From: Neorhizobium lilium
Lineage (GTDB): Bacteria > Pseudomonadota > Alphaproteobacteria > Rhizobiales > Rhizobiaceae
Direction: 5' to 3'
DNA length: 64,000 bases
NCBI RefSeq assembly: GCF_004053875.1
Contig: NZ_SBIP01000001.1
Location: forward strand, 930,001-994,000
Under the pieces are notes generated by a model. The model had not been told where the DNA came from. It saw only the letters and a list, made by a program, of their open reading frames with translations, and did not search any database. The translations under genes were made by a program, and so were the position numbers. Below are positions 18,147 to 26,742 of this stretch, piece by piece. Position 1 is the stretch's first letter. Every line of letters begins with the position of its first letter.

Positions 18147-19307
18147 ATGACAAAGTGGTACAGAGAAAATGCCTCGATCACGGCCGAAAATCTTGCGGAT
18201 GAATGGATGCGCCTGAAGCGTGGCTCGGTCACCCGCCGCCATTTCCTTGGCGTCACCGGCCTCAGCCTTGCGACCGCGGTTCTTGCCCGCCAGCCGGGCA
18301 TCTTCAGCTCGCCGGCCTATGCGCAGGACCTCGGCACGACCATGTCGCTCGCCACCTGGCCGAACTACCACGATCCGGCAACCTTCGAAGCCTTCACGGC
18401 CGCGACCGGCGTCGCCGTCGAGGTCAACGTCTTCGGCTCCAACGAGGAAATGCTGGCCAAGCTCCAGGCGGGCGGCACCGGCTGGGACCTGTTCGTTCCG
18501 ACCAACTACACGATTTCGACCTATGTGAAGCTCGGCCTGATCGACCCGCTCGACATGTCCAAGCTGCCGGCCTTCTCGCAGGCCAGCCAATCGCCGCGCT
18601 TCACCTCGGAAGGCGCGGTCGACGGTACGACCTATGCCCTGCCGAAGAACTGGGGCACGACCGGCATGGCCGTCAACACCTCCAAGATCAAGACCAAGAT
18701 CACCTCCTGGAAGGACTTCTTCGAGGTCGCCATGACCGAGGCCGATGGTCGCGTCCTGGTTCACGACTACCAGCTGACCACCATTGGCAGCGCGCTGGTG
18801 TCCCTCGGCTACTCATTTAACTCGATCAAACCCGAAGAACTGGCCAAGGCGGAAGAACTGCTGATCAGGGTCAAGCCGCATCTCTATGGCATCAACAGCG
18901 ACTACCAGCCCGGCATGCGCGCCACCGATGCGTGGATGACTATGTGCTGGACCAATGACGGCGCCCAGCTCAACCGCGACATGCCGGAGATCGCCTATAT
19001 TCTCGGAAGCGACGGTGGCGAGATTTGGACCGATTTTTATGCCATCCCGAAGAGTGCTGCCAACAAGCCGGCCGGCTACGCGCTTCTCGACTACCTGATG
19101 AAGCCGGAAAGCGCAGTCAAGGAGCACATCGCCAATGGCGCTCCGACGACCGACAGCCGCGTGATGGCTTTGCTTCCCGCCGACGTCACGTCCAACAAAA
19201 TCGTCTATCCCGACGAAGCGTCGCTCACCAAGCTCGAATTCGGCGCCGCCGTGACCCTGACCGACCCGGCTCGCGCGGAACTGATGGCGCGCTTCAAGTC
19301 GGCTTGA
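18147..19307 (+). CDS. Extracellular solute-binding protein, PotD/PotF-like
   Basis: A 386-aa periplasmic binding protein of the polyamine family. The N-terminus has a long n-region and a Tat-type motif (VTRRHFLGVTGLSLATAVLA), with likely cleavage after SSPAYA near residue 58. The mature part contains SLATWPNYHDPATFEAF, near the usual start of this family, and TYALPKNWGTTGM. It lies 41 bp after the ATPase gene, preceded by AAAAAAGGGAAC. Tat export implies folding before export. The ligand cannot be read from the sequence. Confidence 0.9.
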   Translation: MTKWYRENASITAENLADEWMRLKRGSVTRRHFLGVTGLSLATAVLARQPGIFSSPAYAQDLGTTMSLATWPNYHDPATFEAFTAATGVAVEVNVFGSNEEMLAKLQAGGTGWDLFVPTNYTISTYVKLGLIDPLDMSKLPAFSQASQSPRFTSEGAVDGTTYALPKNWGTTGMAVNTSKIKTKITSWKDFFEVAMTEADGRVLVHDYQLTTIGSALVSLGYSFNSIKPEELAKAEELLIRVKPHLYGINSDYQPGMRATDAWMTMCWTNDGAQLNRDMPEIAYILGSDGGEIWTDFYAIPKSAANKPAGYALLDYLMKPESAVKEHIANGAPTTDSRVMALLPADVTSNKIVYPDEASLTKLEFGAAVTLTDPARAELMARFKSA

Positions 19308-19338
19308 GGATATAGCCCCTAATCCGGCTTGCCGGCCA

Positions 19339-19457
19339 CCTTCTCCCCGCTTGCGGGGAGAAGGACCAAGCGGCAACTCCCTCACGCGACCGAATTGTTT
19401 TCGCGATGAACGAACCCCGACCTCAATAGTCCCCTCTCCCCGCAAGCGGGGAGAGGG
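19339..19457. repeat. Pair of rhizobial intergenic palindromes (RIME/REP-like)
   Basis: Two near-identical palindromes in inverted context: CCTTCTCCCCGC-TT-GCGGGGAGAAGG at 19339-19364 and CCCTCTCCCCGC-AA-GCGGGGAGAGGG at 19432-19457, followed by GCTAGGGTAAGGGG. Such mosaics are common between genes in rhizobia. Here they sit inside the operon, between the binding protein and the first permease, where RNA hairpins could raise the yield of the binding protein relative to the permeases. Confidence 0.75.
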
Positions 19458-19508
19458 CTAGGGTAAGGGGTAAAGCCCACACATGACCTACAAAGCAGGA
19501 CCACTTTT

Positions 19509-20375
19509 ATGCCCCTGACGACAGACAGAAAACGACAGCTGACGACCGCCGCACTTGTCGCGCCGGCGGGTCTCTGGCTGTTCGTCTTTCTCGTCCTGCC
19601 GTTCATGGCGATGGTCGTCTTCGCCTTTGGCGAGCGCGCGCCGGAGGGTGGATATCAAGCGGCATTCACCTTCGCACAGTTCGCCAATCTTCCTTCGCGC
19701 GCTGCGGCCTTCTGGAACACGATGATGATCGCGCCGGTCGGTGCTTTCCTTTGCCTGATCGTTGCCTATCCCGTCGCCTATTATCTGTCGATCAAGTCCA
19801 ATCCGAAATACCGGCTGGTGCTCGTCTCCCTCGTCGTGGTGCCCTTCTGGACCAGCCTGCTCGTGCGCACCTATGCCTGGATGTATATCCTCGGGTCACG
19901 CGGCATTCCCAATCTGCTCGGCATGATCGGCATCGAGGACGTCCGTCTGCTCAATACGCCCGGCGCCGTGCTGCTCGGCATCGTCTATGGCTACCTGCCG
20001 CTGATGATCATGCCGATCTATGTCAGCCTGGAGAAACTCGACCGCCGCTTGCTGGAAGCTTCGGCGGATCTTGGAGCGAAACCGGTATCGACTTTTTTCC
20101 GTATCACCTTGCCGCTTTCTCTTCCTGGCGTCATGACCGGTGTGGCATTGGTGATCATCCTTCTGCTCGGCGAATATCTGATCCCGCAATTGCTTGGCGG
20201 CGGCAAGGTGTTCTTCATCGGCAATGCGCTGGTCGATCTTTTCCTGCAATCGCGCAACTGGCCCTCCGGCTCGGCAATCGCCGTCACGCTAGTCGTCGTG
20301 GTGGTTCTCGTGCTCAGCGTCGCCATGCACATCGCCTGGAAAGTTTCCGGCTCCAGACAGGTGGAACTCGTCTGA
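19509..20375 (+). CDS. ABC transporter permease, PotB-like
   Basis: A 288-aa inner-membrane permease with about six hydrophobic helices. The first is LVAPAGLWLFVFLVLPFMAM at about 15-34. The EAA loop that contacts the ATPase is EASADLGAKPVSTFFRITLP (about 182-201). A PotB-type insertion (RTYAWMYILGSRGIPN) precedes the third helix. Its stop overlaps the next permease start (TGATG), so the two are translationally coupled. Confidence 0.92.
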   Translation: MPLTTDRKRQLTTAALVAPAGLWLFVFLVLPFMAMVVFAFGERAPEGGYQAAFTFAQFANLPSRAAAFWNTMMIAPVGAFLCLIVAYPVAYYLSIKSNPKYRLVLVSLVVVPFWTSLLVRTYAWMYILGSRGIPNLLGMIGIEDVRLLNTPGAVLLGIVYGYLPLMIMPIYVSLEKLDRRLLEASADLGAKPVSTFFRITLPLSLPGVMTGVALVIILLLGEYLIPQLLGGGKVFFIGNALVDLFLQSRNWPSGSAIAVTLVVVVVLVLSVAMHIAWKVSGSRQVELV

Positions 20376-21199
20376 TGCGTACACTCGTCACCTCCGTCTA
20401 TTTGTTCCTCTACGCACCGATCGCGCTGGTCGTGCTGTTCTCGTTCAATGCGGGCCGCAGTGCCAGCGAGTTCACCGGCTTTTCGACCATGTGGTACAGC
20501 AAGGCGCTCGGGAACACCTTCCTGATCACCGCCCTTCAAAACAGCCTGATGATCGCCTTCACCAGCGCTGTGCTGGCGGCGGTTTTCGGCACGATGGCGG
20601 CGCTTGGCATGCAGCGGCTGAGCAGCCGCGGTCGCGCTATCTTCGACGGATTGTTTGCCGCAGCCATTGTCGTTCCCGGCGTGGTCATCGGCATTGCCAC
20701 GCTGGTGGCGCTGGTCGAGGTCTTCTCCTTCCTCAATCCGGCGCTGGCCTCGATCTGGCCTGGCGACAAGCCGCCGCAGCTCGGCCTCGGCTATGGCTCG
20801 ATCATCGCCGCGCATGGCCTGTTCTCGCTGGCGCTCGTCACCATGATCGTCAAGGCGCGCATAGCCAGCCTCGGCCGCGATATCGTCGAGGCCTCGAGCG
20901 ATCTTTATGCGACGCCGTTCACGACGTTCCGCCAGATCGTTCTGCCGCAGATCCTGCCATCGGTTCTGGCCGGTTTCCTGCTCGCCTTCACCTTTTCGTT
21001 CGACGACTTCATCGTCGCCTTTTTCGTCGCCGGCTCGAAAACGACACTACCGATTTATGTCTTCGCCTCGATCCGACGCGGCGTGACGCCGGAAATCAAC
21101 GCGATCGCCACGATGGTGTTGGTCGCTTCGCTTCTGATCATCCTTATTGCCCGCGTGCTGATGCGGGACAAGACAACAAAAGTGCAGGCCGGAGAGTAA
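20375..21199 (+). CDS. ABC transporter permease, PotC-like
   Basis: A 274-aa second permease subunit with about six membrane helices; the N-terminal segment is TSVYLFLYAPIALVVLFSFN. The EAA loop reads EASSDLYATPFTTFRQIVLP. The ATG at 20375 overlaps the upstream stop. With the PotB-like partner it forms the membrane channel for the LuxR-linked importer. An SDR gene follows after only 3 bp. Confidence 0.92.
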   Translation: MRTLVTSVYLFLYAPIALVVLFSFNAGRSASEFTGFSTMWYSKALGNTFLITALQNSLMIAFTSAVLAAVFGTMAALGMQRLSSRGRAIFDGLFAAAIVVPGVVIGIATLVALVEVFSFLNPALASIWPGDKPPQLGLGYGSIIAAHGLFSLALVTMIVKARIASLGRDIVEASSDLYATPFTTFRQIVLPQILPSVLAGFLLAFTFSFDDFIVAFFVAGSKTTLPIYVFASIRRGVTPEINAIATMVLVASLLIILIARVLMRDKTTKVQAGE

Positions 21200-21202
21200 A
21201 AC

Positions 21203-21964
21203 ATGATTCTGAAAAATCGGGTGGCCATCGTAACCGGCGCTGGCTCCGGCATCGGCCAGGCGGGCGCCATGATCATGGCCAAAGAAGGCGCCCACGTTGC
21301 CGTTGCCGACCGTAGTGCTCCGGGTGCCGCCGAGACGGTATCGATGATCCGCGATGCCGGCGGCAGCGCCGAAAGCCTGATCCTCGACGTCACCGACGAC
21401 ATTTCGCTGGAGGACGGCATTGCCTCCGTGCTGAAACGTCATGGCCGTATCGACATTCTTCACAATCATGCCGGCGCGCAGATTGCCGGCGACCTGGAAC
21501 AGGTCGAGGTTGAAGGCTTCGATCGGTCCTGGAGCCTAAATGTCCGCGCGCATTTCATGGCCGCCCGCTTCGTTATGCCGGCGATGAAGGCGCAAGGCTC
21601 CGGCGTCATTCTCAATACTTCCTCCTCCTCCGGCGTGCTCTACGACCGCGAGATGATCGCTTACACCACCACCAAACACGCCGTCATCGCCATGACCAGG
21701 CAGATGGCTGGCGACTACGCGCGGTTCGGCATCCGCGTGAACGCGGTCTGCCCCGGCTGGGTCGATACACCTTTCAACGGACCCTTCATCACCCAGATGG
21801 GTGGGCGCGATGCGATCGAAGCCTATGTGCGCGAAAAGGTGCCGATGGGGCGATGGGCCCAGGTCGAGGAAATCGCCGAGTCGATCCTCTTTCTCGTGTC
21901 CGACCGTTCATCTTATATGACCGGCCAGATCTTGGTGGTTGATGGTGGCGAAGCCGTAGTCTGA
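21203..21964 (+). CDS. SDR family oxidoreductase
   Basis: A classical short-chain dehydrogenase of 253 aa with cofactor motif TGAGSGIG (residues 11-18) and catalytic residues in SSSSGVLYDREMIAYTTTKH (Tyr-x3-Lys). The usual NNAG reads HNHAGA. It closes the importer operon with a 3-bp gap, so it probably oxidises the imported substrate or a derivative of it. Substrate specificity cannot be inferred. Confidence 0.88.
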   Translation: MILKNRVAIVTGAGSGIGQAGAMIMAKEGAHVAVADRSAPGAAETVSMIRDAGGSAESLILDVTDDISLEDGIASVLKRHGRIDILHNHAGAQIAGDLEQVEVEGFDRSWSLNVRAHFMAARFVMPAMKAQGSGVILNTSSSSGVLYDREMIAYTTTKHAVIAMTRQMAGDYARFGIRVNAVCPGWVDTPFNGPFITQMGGRDAIEAYVREKVPMGRWAQVEEIAESILFLVSDRSSYMTGQILVVDGGEAVV

Positions 21965-22002
21965 TATTGTAGTTATTACAGTCTATCGGCTAAAGCCGCA
22001 GC

Positions 22003-22028
22003 CGCCTTGGAAGGATGTGAACCTTCGG
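22003..22028 (+). repeat. T-arm-like dispersed motif
   Basis: CGCCTTGGAAGGATGTGAAC followed by CTTCGG, one of about nine related copies. GAAGG and CCTTC can pair around the loop, as in a tRNA T-arm read on the other strand. Confidence 0.4.
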
Positions 22029-22203
22029 TGCTCGCTGCGATTGATTTAGCCACTGAACCGGAATTCAGTGGCCTCTGCAAAGATTTCATGTACCTGATCG
22101 GTGGCGCGCTGCTTCAGGAATCGAACCTCGCGGACGCCTGCCGGCGCCTCGTCGCGGCCGTATATGCCTAATGCGCATGTTACCGCATCGGAACGTAGCC
22201 GAT

Positions 22204-22228
22204 CGCCTTGATGGGATTCGAACATCCG
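22204..22228 (+). repeat. T-arm-like dispersed motif
   Basis: CGCCTTGATGGGATTCGAAC followed by ATCCG. The GATTCGAAC core is the exact complement of a standard tRNA T-loop. Flanking sequence is only weakly tRNA-like. Confidence 0.45.
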
Positions 22229-22544
22229 ATTGTTCTGCCACCGCTGAGATTAGCTGGGGGATCTCAGTGCTAGTACATAACCCGACCGAACGGGCCGGGC
22301 GGAGCGGAAACAAAATCGCGCAGGTAGAAAGACCCGAGCGGTGGCTGGAAGGAGCCTCTTGGGCACCGCCGCGCGTCTAAGGTAGCTTCTCGACCTCCGT
22401 TAGTACGGTGACTGTCGTGGACAGACACCTCACGCGAAACCAGTGGGAGACGATGGTTCCTGAAGCGGAATGGAAGCTCAAACCGAGCTCGACTTCAGGT
22501 AACAATTCTCGCTGGTACTGGCGTCATAAACGAGAGGTTATTAT

Positions 22545-22560
22545 TTGACCAATTGGTCAG
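22545..22560. promoter_or_regulatory. RutR-type operator before the importer operon
   Basis: TTGACCAATTGGTCAG, matching 13 of 14 fixed positions of the RutR consensus TTGACCA-N2-TGGTCAA. It lies 130 bp upstream of the second importer operon. A RutR-like regulator is encoded at 31623, and a second, weaker box lies beside it. RutR senses uracil or thymine in E. coli, so the operon is probably under pyrimidine control. Confidence 0.72.
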
Positions 22561-22689
22561 CTTTTCACCTGACCGCCGCTCGGTTTTCTCATTGATGCGA
22601 TCGATATTCTAGTGAAAACAAAACGCTAGATAGTGGCATGGATTTTGCTGCATTGGATGCGGTGCAAACACTGCCATTAGGGGAACGCC

Positions 22690-23865
22690 ATGACCAACAA
22701 GCCTCAGTTACCAAAGGCAACGTCATCCAAGTCAAGCTCGATCTCGCGCCGCATGCTGCTAGGCAGTGCTGCAGCCGGAGCTGCTGCTACGACATTCGGC
22801 AATTTTACGATCTTGTCACGCCAGGCGCAGGCCGCCGAGCCGCTGCGCGTATTGTGCTGGCCAGGTTATGAAGAGAAGGACGTAATCGCTGAGTTCGAGG
22901 ATCTGCACAAGACCAAGGTCGAGTTCAAGATCTATATCGGCGGCGAGCAGATGCTGCAGTTCTTCGCCCAGACCGCTCCAGGCACGTTCGATGCGATCAT
23001 CTCGGATGCCGAGTACGTTCAGAAGCTGAAGGCCAACAAGACGATCGAAGCCTACAAGACCGACGGTTTTGCCGAGTTGGCCAACTACCACCCGAAGTTC
23101 CGCGACTTCGCGCCGACCAAGGGGGAGACAGCCGGCACCGTTTACGGCATTCCGACGCGCTTCTCGTTCTACGGCATCTCCTACAATACCGACGAAATGT
23201 CGGCCGAGCAGGCTGGCGACTGGAATTCGCTTCTCGACAAGAAATATGCCGGCAAAATCGGCATGTTTGACTGGTACCTGCCGAACCTCGGCAATGCAAG
23301 CCTCGCCGTCGATCCGGGCAACCAGACCCCTTACGCAATCACTGACGACCAATTGAAGAAGGTCAAGGAATTCCTGACCAAGCTTCGGCCGCAGATCGGC
23401 ATGTTCGGCTCCTCCAACCAGCCGATCGCTCAGGCAATGCTGGCCGGTGACATCTTCGCCTCGCCGACCGGCGACCTCGACATCGACCTGAAGCTTGCCG
23501 GTTACGACAACTTCTCCTCGACCATTCCAAAACAAGGCGGCATCCGCTGGCAGGAAGTGGCCTGCGTCTGCTCGGCGTCGAAAAACAAGGATCTCGCCAT
23601 GGAATGGGTCAAGTACATGACCTCACCAAAGGTCCAGTCGAAGCTCGTCTATACCAAGGCTTTCAAGGCGCGCGGCCCGAACATGAAGATCGTCGATTAC
23701 TGGGACGCCGATCAGAAGAAGCTTCTGTCCTACGTTCCGGACCCGGCAAACCCCGGCAAGATGCTGGTCGAGACGCTGATCGACCGCTCCATGCCGCGCG
23801 GCCTGCCGGCCAACCAGCCGGAACAGGCCTGGATCGACATCTTCAACGAGTTCAAGACGGCCTGA
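22690..23865 (+). CDS. Extracellular solute-binding protein, PotD-like (pyrimidine-linked)
   Basis: A 391-aa periplasmic binding protein. A twin-arginine signal SRRMLLGSAAAGAAATTFG is at about residues 19-37, with cleavage probably after RQAQA near 48. The mature start AEPLRVLCWPGYEEKDV is typical of the polyamine-binding family. ATG 22690 follows GGGGAACGCC. Operon context (amidohydrolase, thymidine phosphorylase, RutR box) suggests a pyrimidine or nucleoside ligand rather than a polyamine; that is inference. Confidence 0.9.
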   Translation: MTNKPQLPKATSSKSSSISRRMLLGSAAAGAAATTFGNFTILSRQAQAAEPLRVLCWPGYEEKDVIAEFEDLHKTKVEFKIYIGGEQMLQFFAQTAPGTFDAIISDAEYVQKLKANKTIEAYKTDGFAELANYHPKFRDFAPTKGETAGTVYGIPTRFSFYGISYNTDEMSAEQAGDWNSLLDKKYAGKIGMFDWYLPNLGNASLAVDPGNQTPYAITDDQLKKVKEFLTKLRPQIGMFGSSNQPIAQAMLAGDIFASPTGDLDIDLKLAGYDNFSSTIPKQGGIRWQEVACVCSASKNKDLAMEWVKYMTSPKVQSKLVYTKAFKARGPNMKIVDYWDADQKKLLSYVPDPANPGKMLVETLIDRSMPRGLPANQPEQAWIDIFNEFKTA

Positions 23866-23880
23866 TCTCTCCCCATGACA

Positions 23881-23919
23881 GGCGTTCCGGCTTGCCGGGA
23901 CGCCATCCCCTGATTTTTT
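23881..23919 (+). terminator. Hairpin with T-run inside the operon (attenuator)
   Basis: GGCGTTCCGG-CTTG-CCGGGACGCC at 23881-23904 forms a 10-bp stem with one G-T pair, followed by a run of six T (23914-23919). It sits between the binding-protein gene and the ATPase gene. Partial termination here would give more binding protein than transporter, which is usual for such operons. Confidence 0.65.
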
Positions 23920-23930
23920 CCGGATGACCC

Positions 23931-25010
23931 ATGACAGCCGCTACCGCCGATCTCGAACTTCTGTCGATCACCAAAAACTTCAACAGCTTCGTTGCAGTGG
24001 ACAGCGTCAACCTCAAGGTCGGGCGCGGGGAATTCGTGGCGATCATGGGGCCGTCCGGCTGCGGCAAGACCACGCTCCTGCGGATCCTAGCCGGCCTTGA
24101 GACCGCCTCTTCCGGCCAGCTCTATATCAGCGGCAAGGATGTCTCGGATGTCCCGGTCAACCTGCGCTCCACCCGTCTCGTGTGGCAGAACTACGCTTTG
24201 TTTCCGCATCTCGACGTCGGCGGCAATATCGCCTTCGGCCTGACGCTGAAGCCTTACGACAAGGCGGTCGTCGCCGGCAAGGTGAAGGCGATGGCCGAAC
24301 TCGTCGGCCTTTCCGATTTCATGGGCCGCAAGATCAGCCAGCTTTCCGGCGGCCAGAAACAGCGCGTAGCGCTTGCCCGGGCGCTGGTGACCGAGCCGGA
24401 AATCCTGCTGCTCGACGAGCCCTTGTCGGCACTCGATGCACATTTGCGGATCCGCATGCAGGGCGAACTGCGGCGTATCCAGCGGCAGCTGGGCATGGCC
24501 TTCATCTATGTCACCCACAACCAGGTCGAGGCATTTTCGATGGCGGACCGGGTGGTGGTCATGAACAAGGGGCGGATCGAGCAGATCGACGCGCCCGAAG
24601 AAATGTATGCCCGGCCAAAGACGGAATTCGTCGCCCGTTTCGTCGGCACCAACAATCTGTTTACCGGCCGCATCCAGGAGATCGGGCATGATCGCGTCAT
24701 CGTCCACTGCGCCCATGGCCAGGTGGTGGTGATGACCGACGATCCGCCGCCGGTCGGCGCGTCCGTCTTCGTGGTGGTGCAAGCCGACAAGCTAACGCCA
24801 GCGCCGATTGGGTTGGCCGGCGAAAACCGCCTGGATGCAACGTTGCGCGGACGTGAATATGCCGGCTCCCACAATATCTATCTGCTTGACCTTGTCGACG
24901 GGACTGAGGTCAAGATGACCATGCCGCAGATCTTGCCCGTCGAGATCAACCGGCCCGTCACCGCGTGGTTTTCACCGCAAAACGCCGCACTGATCCGGGG
25001 TGCCGCATGA
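23931..25010 (+). CDS. ABC transporter ATP-binding protein, PotA-like
   Basis: A 359-aa ATPase with Walker A GPSGCGKTT at 40-48, signature LSGGQKQRVALARAL, Walker B LLLDEPLSALD and a C-terminal TOBE domain. The H-loop reads VTHNQVEAFSM rather than the usual THDQEEAL; the His is kept, but Asp and Glu beside it are Asn and Val. Its TGA overlaps the next permease start (ATGA). It powers the importer of the RutR-linked operon. Confidence 0.93.
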   Translation: MTAATADLELLSITKNFNSFVAVDSVNLKVGRGEFVAIMGPSGCGKTTLLRILAGLETASSGQLYISGKDVSDVPVNLRSTRLVWQNYALFPHLDVGGNIAFGLTLKPYDKAVVAGKVKAMAELVGLSDFMGRKISQLSGGQKQRVALARALVTEPEILLLDEPLSALDAHLRIRMQGELRRIQRQLGMAFIYVTHNQVEAFSMADRVVVMNKGRIEQIDAPEEMYARPKTEFVARFVGTNNLFTGRIQEIGHDRVIVHCAHGQVVVMTDDPPPVGASVFVVVQADKLTPAPIGLAGENRLDATLRGREYAGSHNIYLLDLVDGTEVKMTMPQILPVEINRPVTAWFSPQNAALIRGAA

Positions 25011-25936
25011 GTTCGATAGACGAGGCCCCGCCCAGCCGGCGTATGAGGACGCCGAACGACAGTCCCCTAAAGGTGTGGTTCCTGGCGCCGCTTGGCCTCT
25101 GGCTGATCTTGCTGTTCCTGCTGCCGCTGCTTTTCCTTCTGTGGATCGGCTTCTGGCGGGTCGAAAATTTCCAGGCCATTCCGGATTTTTCCCTTAGTAA
25201 TTACACGGACATTTTTGCAAGCTTCTTTTCGAAGTCGCGTTACGGACTGGCAATGATCCAGTCGCTCTGGGTGGCGATCACCACCGCCTTCTTTGCCACC
25301 ATCCTCTCCTACATGGTGGCGCTGTCGATCGCCTTCGCCGTGCCGGCCCGCTGGCAACGGCTCGCGCTTCTACTTGCCATCGCGCCGTTCTGGTCGAGCT
25401 ATGTGTTGCGGCTTTATGCGTGGCAGACGATCCTGTCGCGCAACGGCGTGATCAATTCGATTATGAGGCTGGTCGGCCTTTCCGACTACCGCATCGATAT
25501 CATCTACACGCAGATCGCTACCCGCATCGGCCTCATCCATTATCTGGCGCCGATCCTGATCGTCATCCTCTATGTCAGCATCCTAGCCATCGACCGGGTG
25601 CTGATCGAGGCAGCAAGGGAACTCGGCTGCACCCGATGGCAGGCATTTACCCGGGTCGTCCTGCCGCTGTCGCGTTTCGGACTGATGACCGCGGGAAGCT
25701 TCGCGGTCATCGTGTCGCTTGGCGATGCGCTCTCCGGTAACCTTTTGGGCGGCGGTGCCGGTACCTCGATCATCGGCAAGCTGCCGACCTATGCCTCGAT
25801 GATCATGTCGGACTATTCGAGTTCGACGAACCTGCCTCGGACGTCGGCGCTCGCGACCATCCTGATCGCCGTCATGGTTCTGGCGCTCGCTGTCGGCTTC
25901 GTGCTGGCCGACCGGGCGCGCCGGAGGATCGGCTGA
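25007..25936 (+). CDS. ABC transporter permease, PotB-like
   Basis: A 309-aa permease with a polar N-terminal tail of about 24 residues before the first helix (PLGLWLILLFLLPLLFLLWI). The EAA loop is EAARELGCTRWQAFTRVVLP. The start at 25007 overlaps the ATPase stop, and the end overlaps the next permease start (TGATG), giving tight coupling. It is the first membrane subunit of the RutR-linked importer. Confidence 0.92.
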   Translation: MSSIDEAPPSRRMRTPNDSPLKVWFLAPLGLWLILLFLLPLLFLLWIGFWRVENFQAIPDFSLSNYTDIFASFFSKSRYGLAMIQSLWVAITTAFFATILSYMVALSIAFAVPARWQRLALLLAIAPFWSSYVLRLYAWQTILSRNGVINSIMRLVGLSDYRIDIIYTQIATRIGLIHYLAPILIVILYVSILAIDRVLIEAARELGCTRWQAFTRVVLPLSRFGLMTAGSFAVIVSLGDALSGNLLGGGAGTSIIGKLPTYASMIMSDYSSSTNLPRTSALATILIAVMVLALAVGFVLADRARRRIG

Positions 25937-26739
25937 TGCGCGGCAACCCCTGGATCTTCGCCGGCCGGCTGTGGCTCGGCCTCGCCTATGCCTTCATGTT
26001 CCTGCCGCTCGTCGTGCTGGTGCTGTTCTCGTTCCAGAAGAACCGCTTTCCCGGCTTTCCGCTGCAAGGCTGGACCTTGCAATGGTACGACAAGCTGTTT
26101 TCCGACGGCACGCTCCTCAATGCGCTCGGCAATACGATGATCGTCTCGCCGGCGGCAGCCACGATCGCCACCGCGATCGCCTTTTTCGCGGCCTATGCCT
26201 TCAACCGCTTCGCCTTTCGCGGCAAGACCGCGTTCCTGGCGCTCGTCACGCTCCCGATCCTCATCCCGCCGCTCATTCTCGGCGTCGGCTTCCTCGGCCT
26301 GCTTGCCCGCATCCATCTGTCCGGCACGCTATTTGCGGTGTTCCTGACCCATGTCGTGCTGATCACGGCACCGGCTCTCGCGATCATCCAGCTCCGCCTG
26401 TCGCAGATGCCGGTTTCGCTGGAGGAAGCCGCCTGGGATCTCGGCGCCACCGAATGGCAGACCGTCAAGAAGGTGGTGCTGCCCTTTGCGCTCCCTGGCA
26501 TTTTCGGAGCCTGGCTTCTCGCCTTCACCTTCTCGTTCGACGAATTCATCATCGCCTGGTTCGTCTCCGGCTTTCAGCCGACCCTTCCGGTGGCGATCTA
26601 TTCGGTGCTGGTCGCGGCCATCGATCCGTCGCTGAATGCGATCGGCACCATCGTCTTCGGCATATCCTGCCTGGTCCTGATCGGGCTCGAACTGGTGCTG
26701 CTGCCGCTTCTCCTCGGCAAGTCCGAAAATCAATCATAG
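25936..26739 (+). CDS. ABC transporter permease, PotC-like
   Basis: A 267-aa permease with helix AYAFMFLPLVVLVLFSFQ near the N-terminus and EAA loop EAAWDLGATEWQTVKKVVLP. It pairs with the PotB-like subunit. An amidohydrolase gene follows after 3 bp on the same transcript, linking transport to catabolism. Confidence 0.92.
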   Translation: MRGNPWIFAGRLWLGLAYAFMFLPLVVLVLFSFQKNRFPGFPLQGWTLQWYDKLFSDGTLLNALGNTMIVSPAAATIATAIAFFAAYAFNRFAFRGKTAFLALVTLPILIPPLILGVGFLGLLARIHLSGTLFAVFLTHVVLITAPALAIIQLRLSQMPVSLEEAAWDLGATEWQTVKKVVLPFALPGIFGAWLLAFTFSFDEFIIAWFVSGFQPTLPVAIYSVLVAAIDPSLNAIGTIVFGISCLVLIGLELVLLPLLLGKSENQS

Positions 26740-26742
26740 AGC

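Larger units (their letters stand above)
21965..22544. other. Spacer with tRNA-like remnants
   Basis: No gene is supported. Two T-arm-like motif copies lie at 22003-22028 and 22204-22228. The second is followed by TGTTCTGCCACC and CTGAGATTAGCTGGGG, which look like decayed anticodon and D-arm complements of a minus-strand tRNA. The stems do not pair well enough to call a tRNA gene. Confidence 0.5.

Noticed and set aside
22195..22270. A tRNA gene on the minus strand
   Set aside because: The T-loop complement is exact, but the T-stem, anticodon stem and acceptor do not pair; treated as a remnant or repeat.
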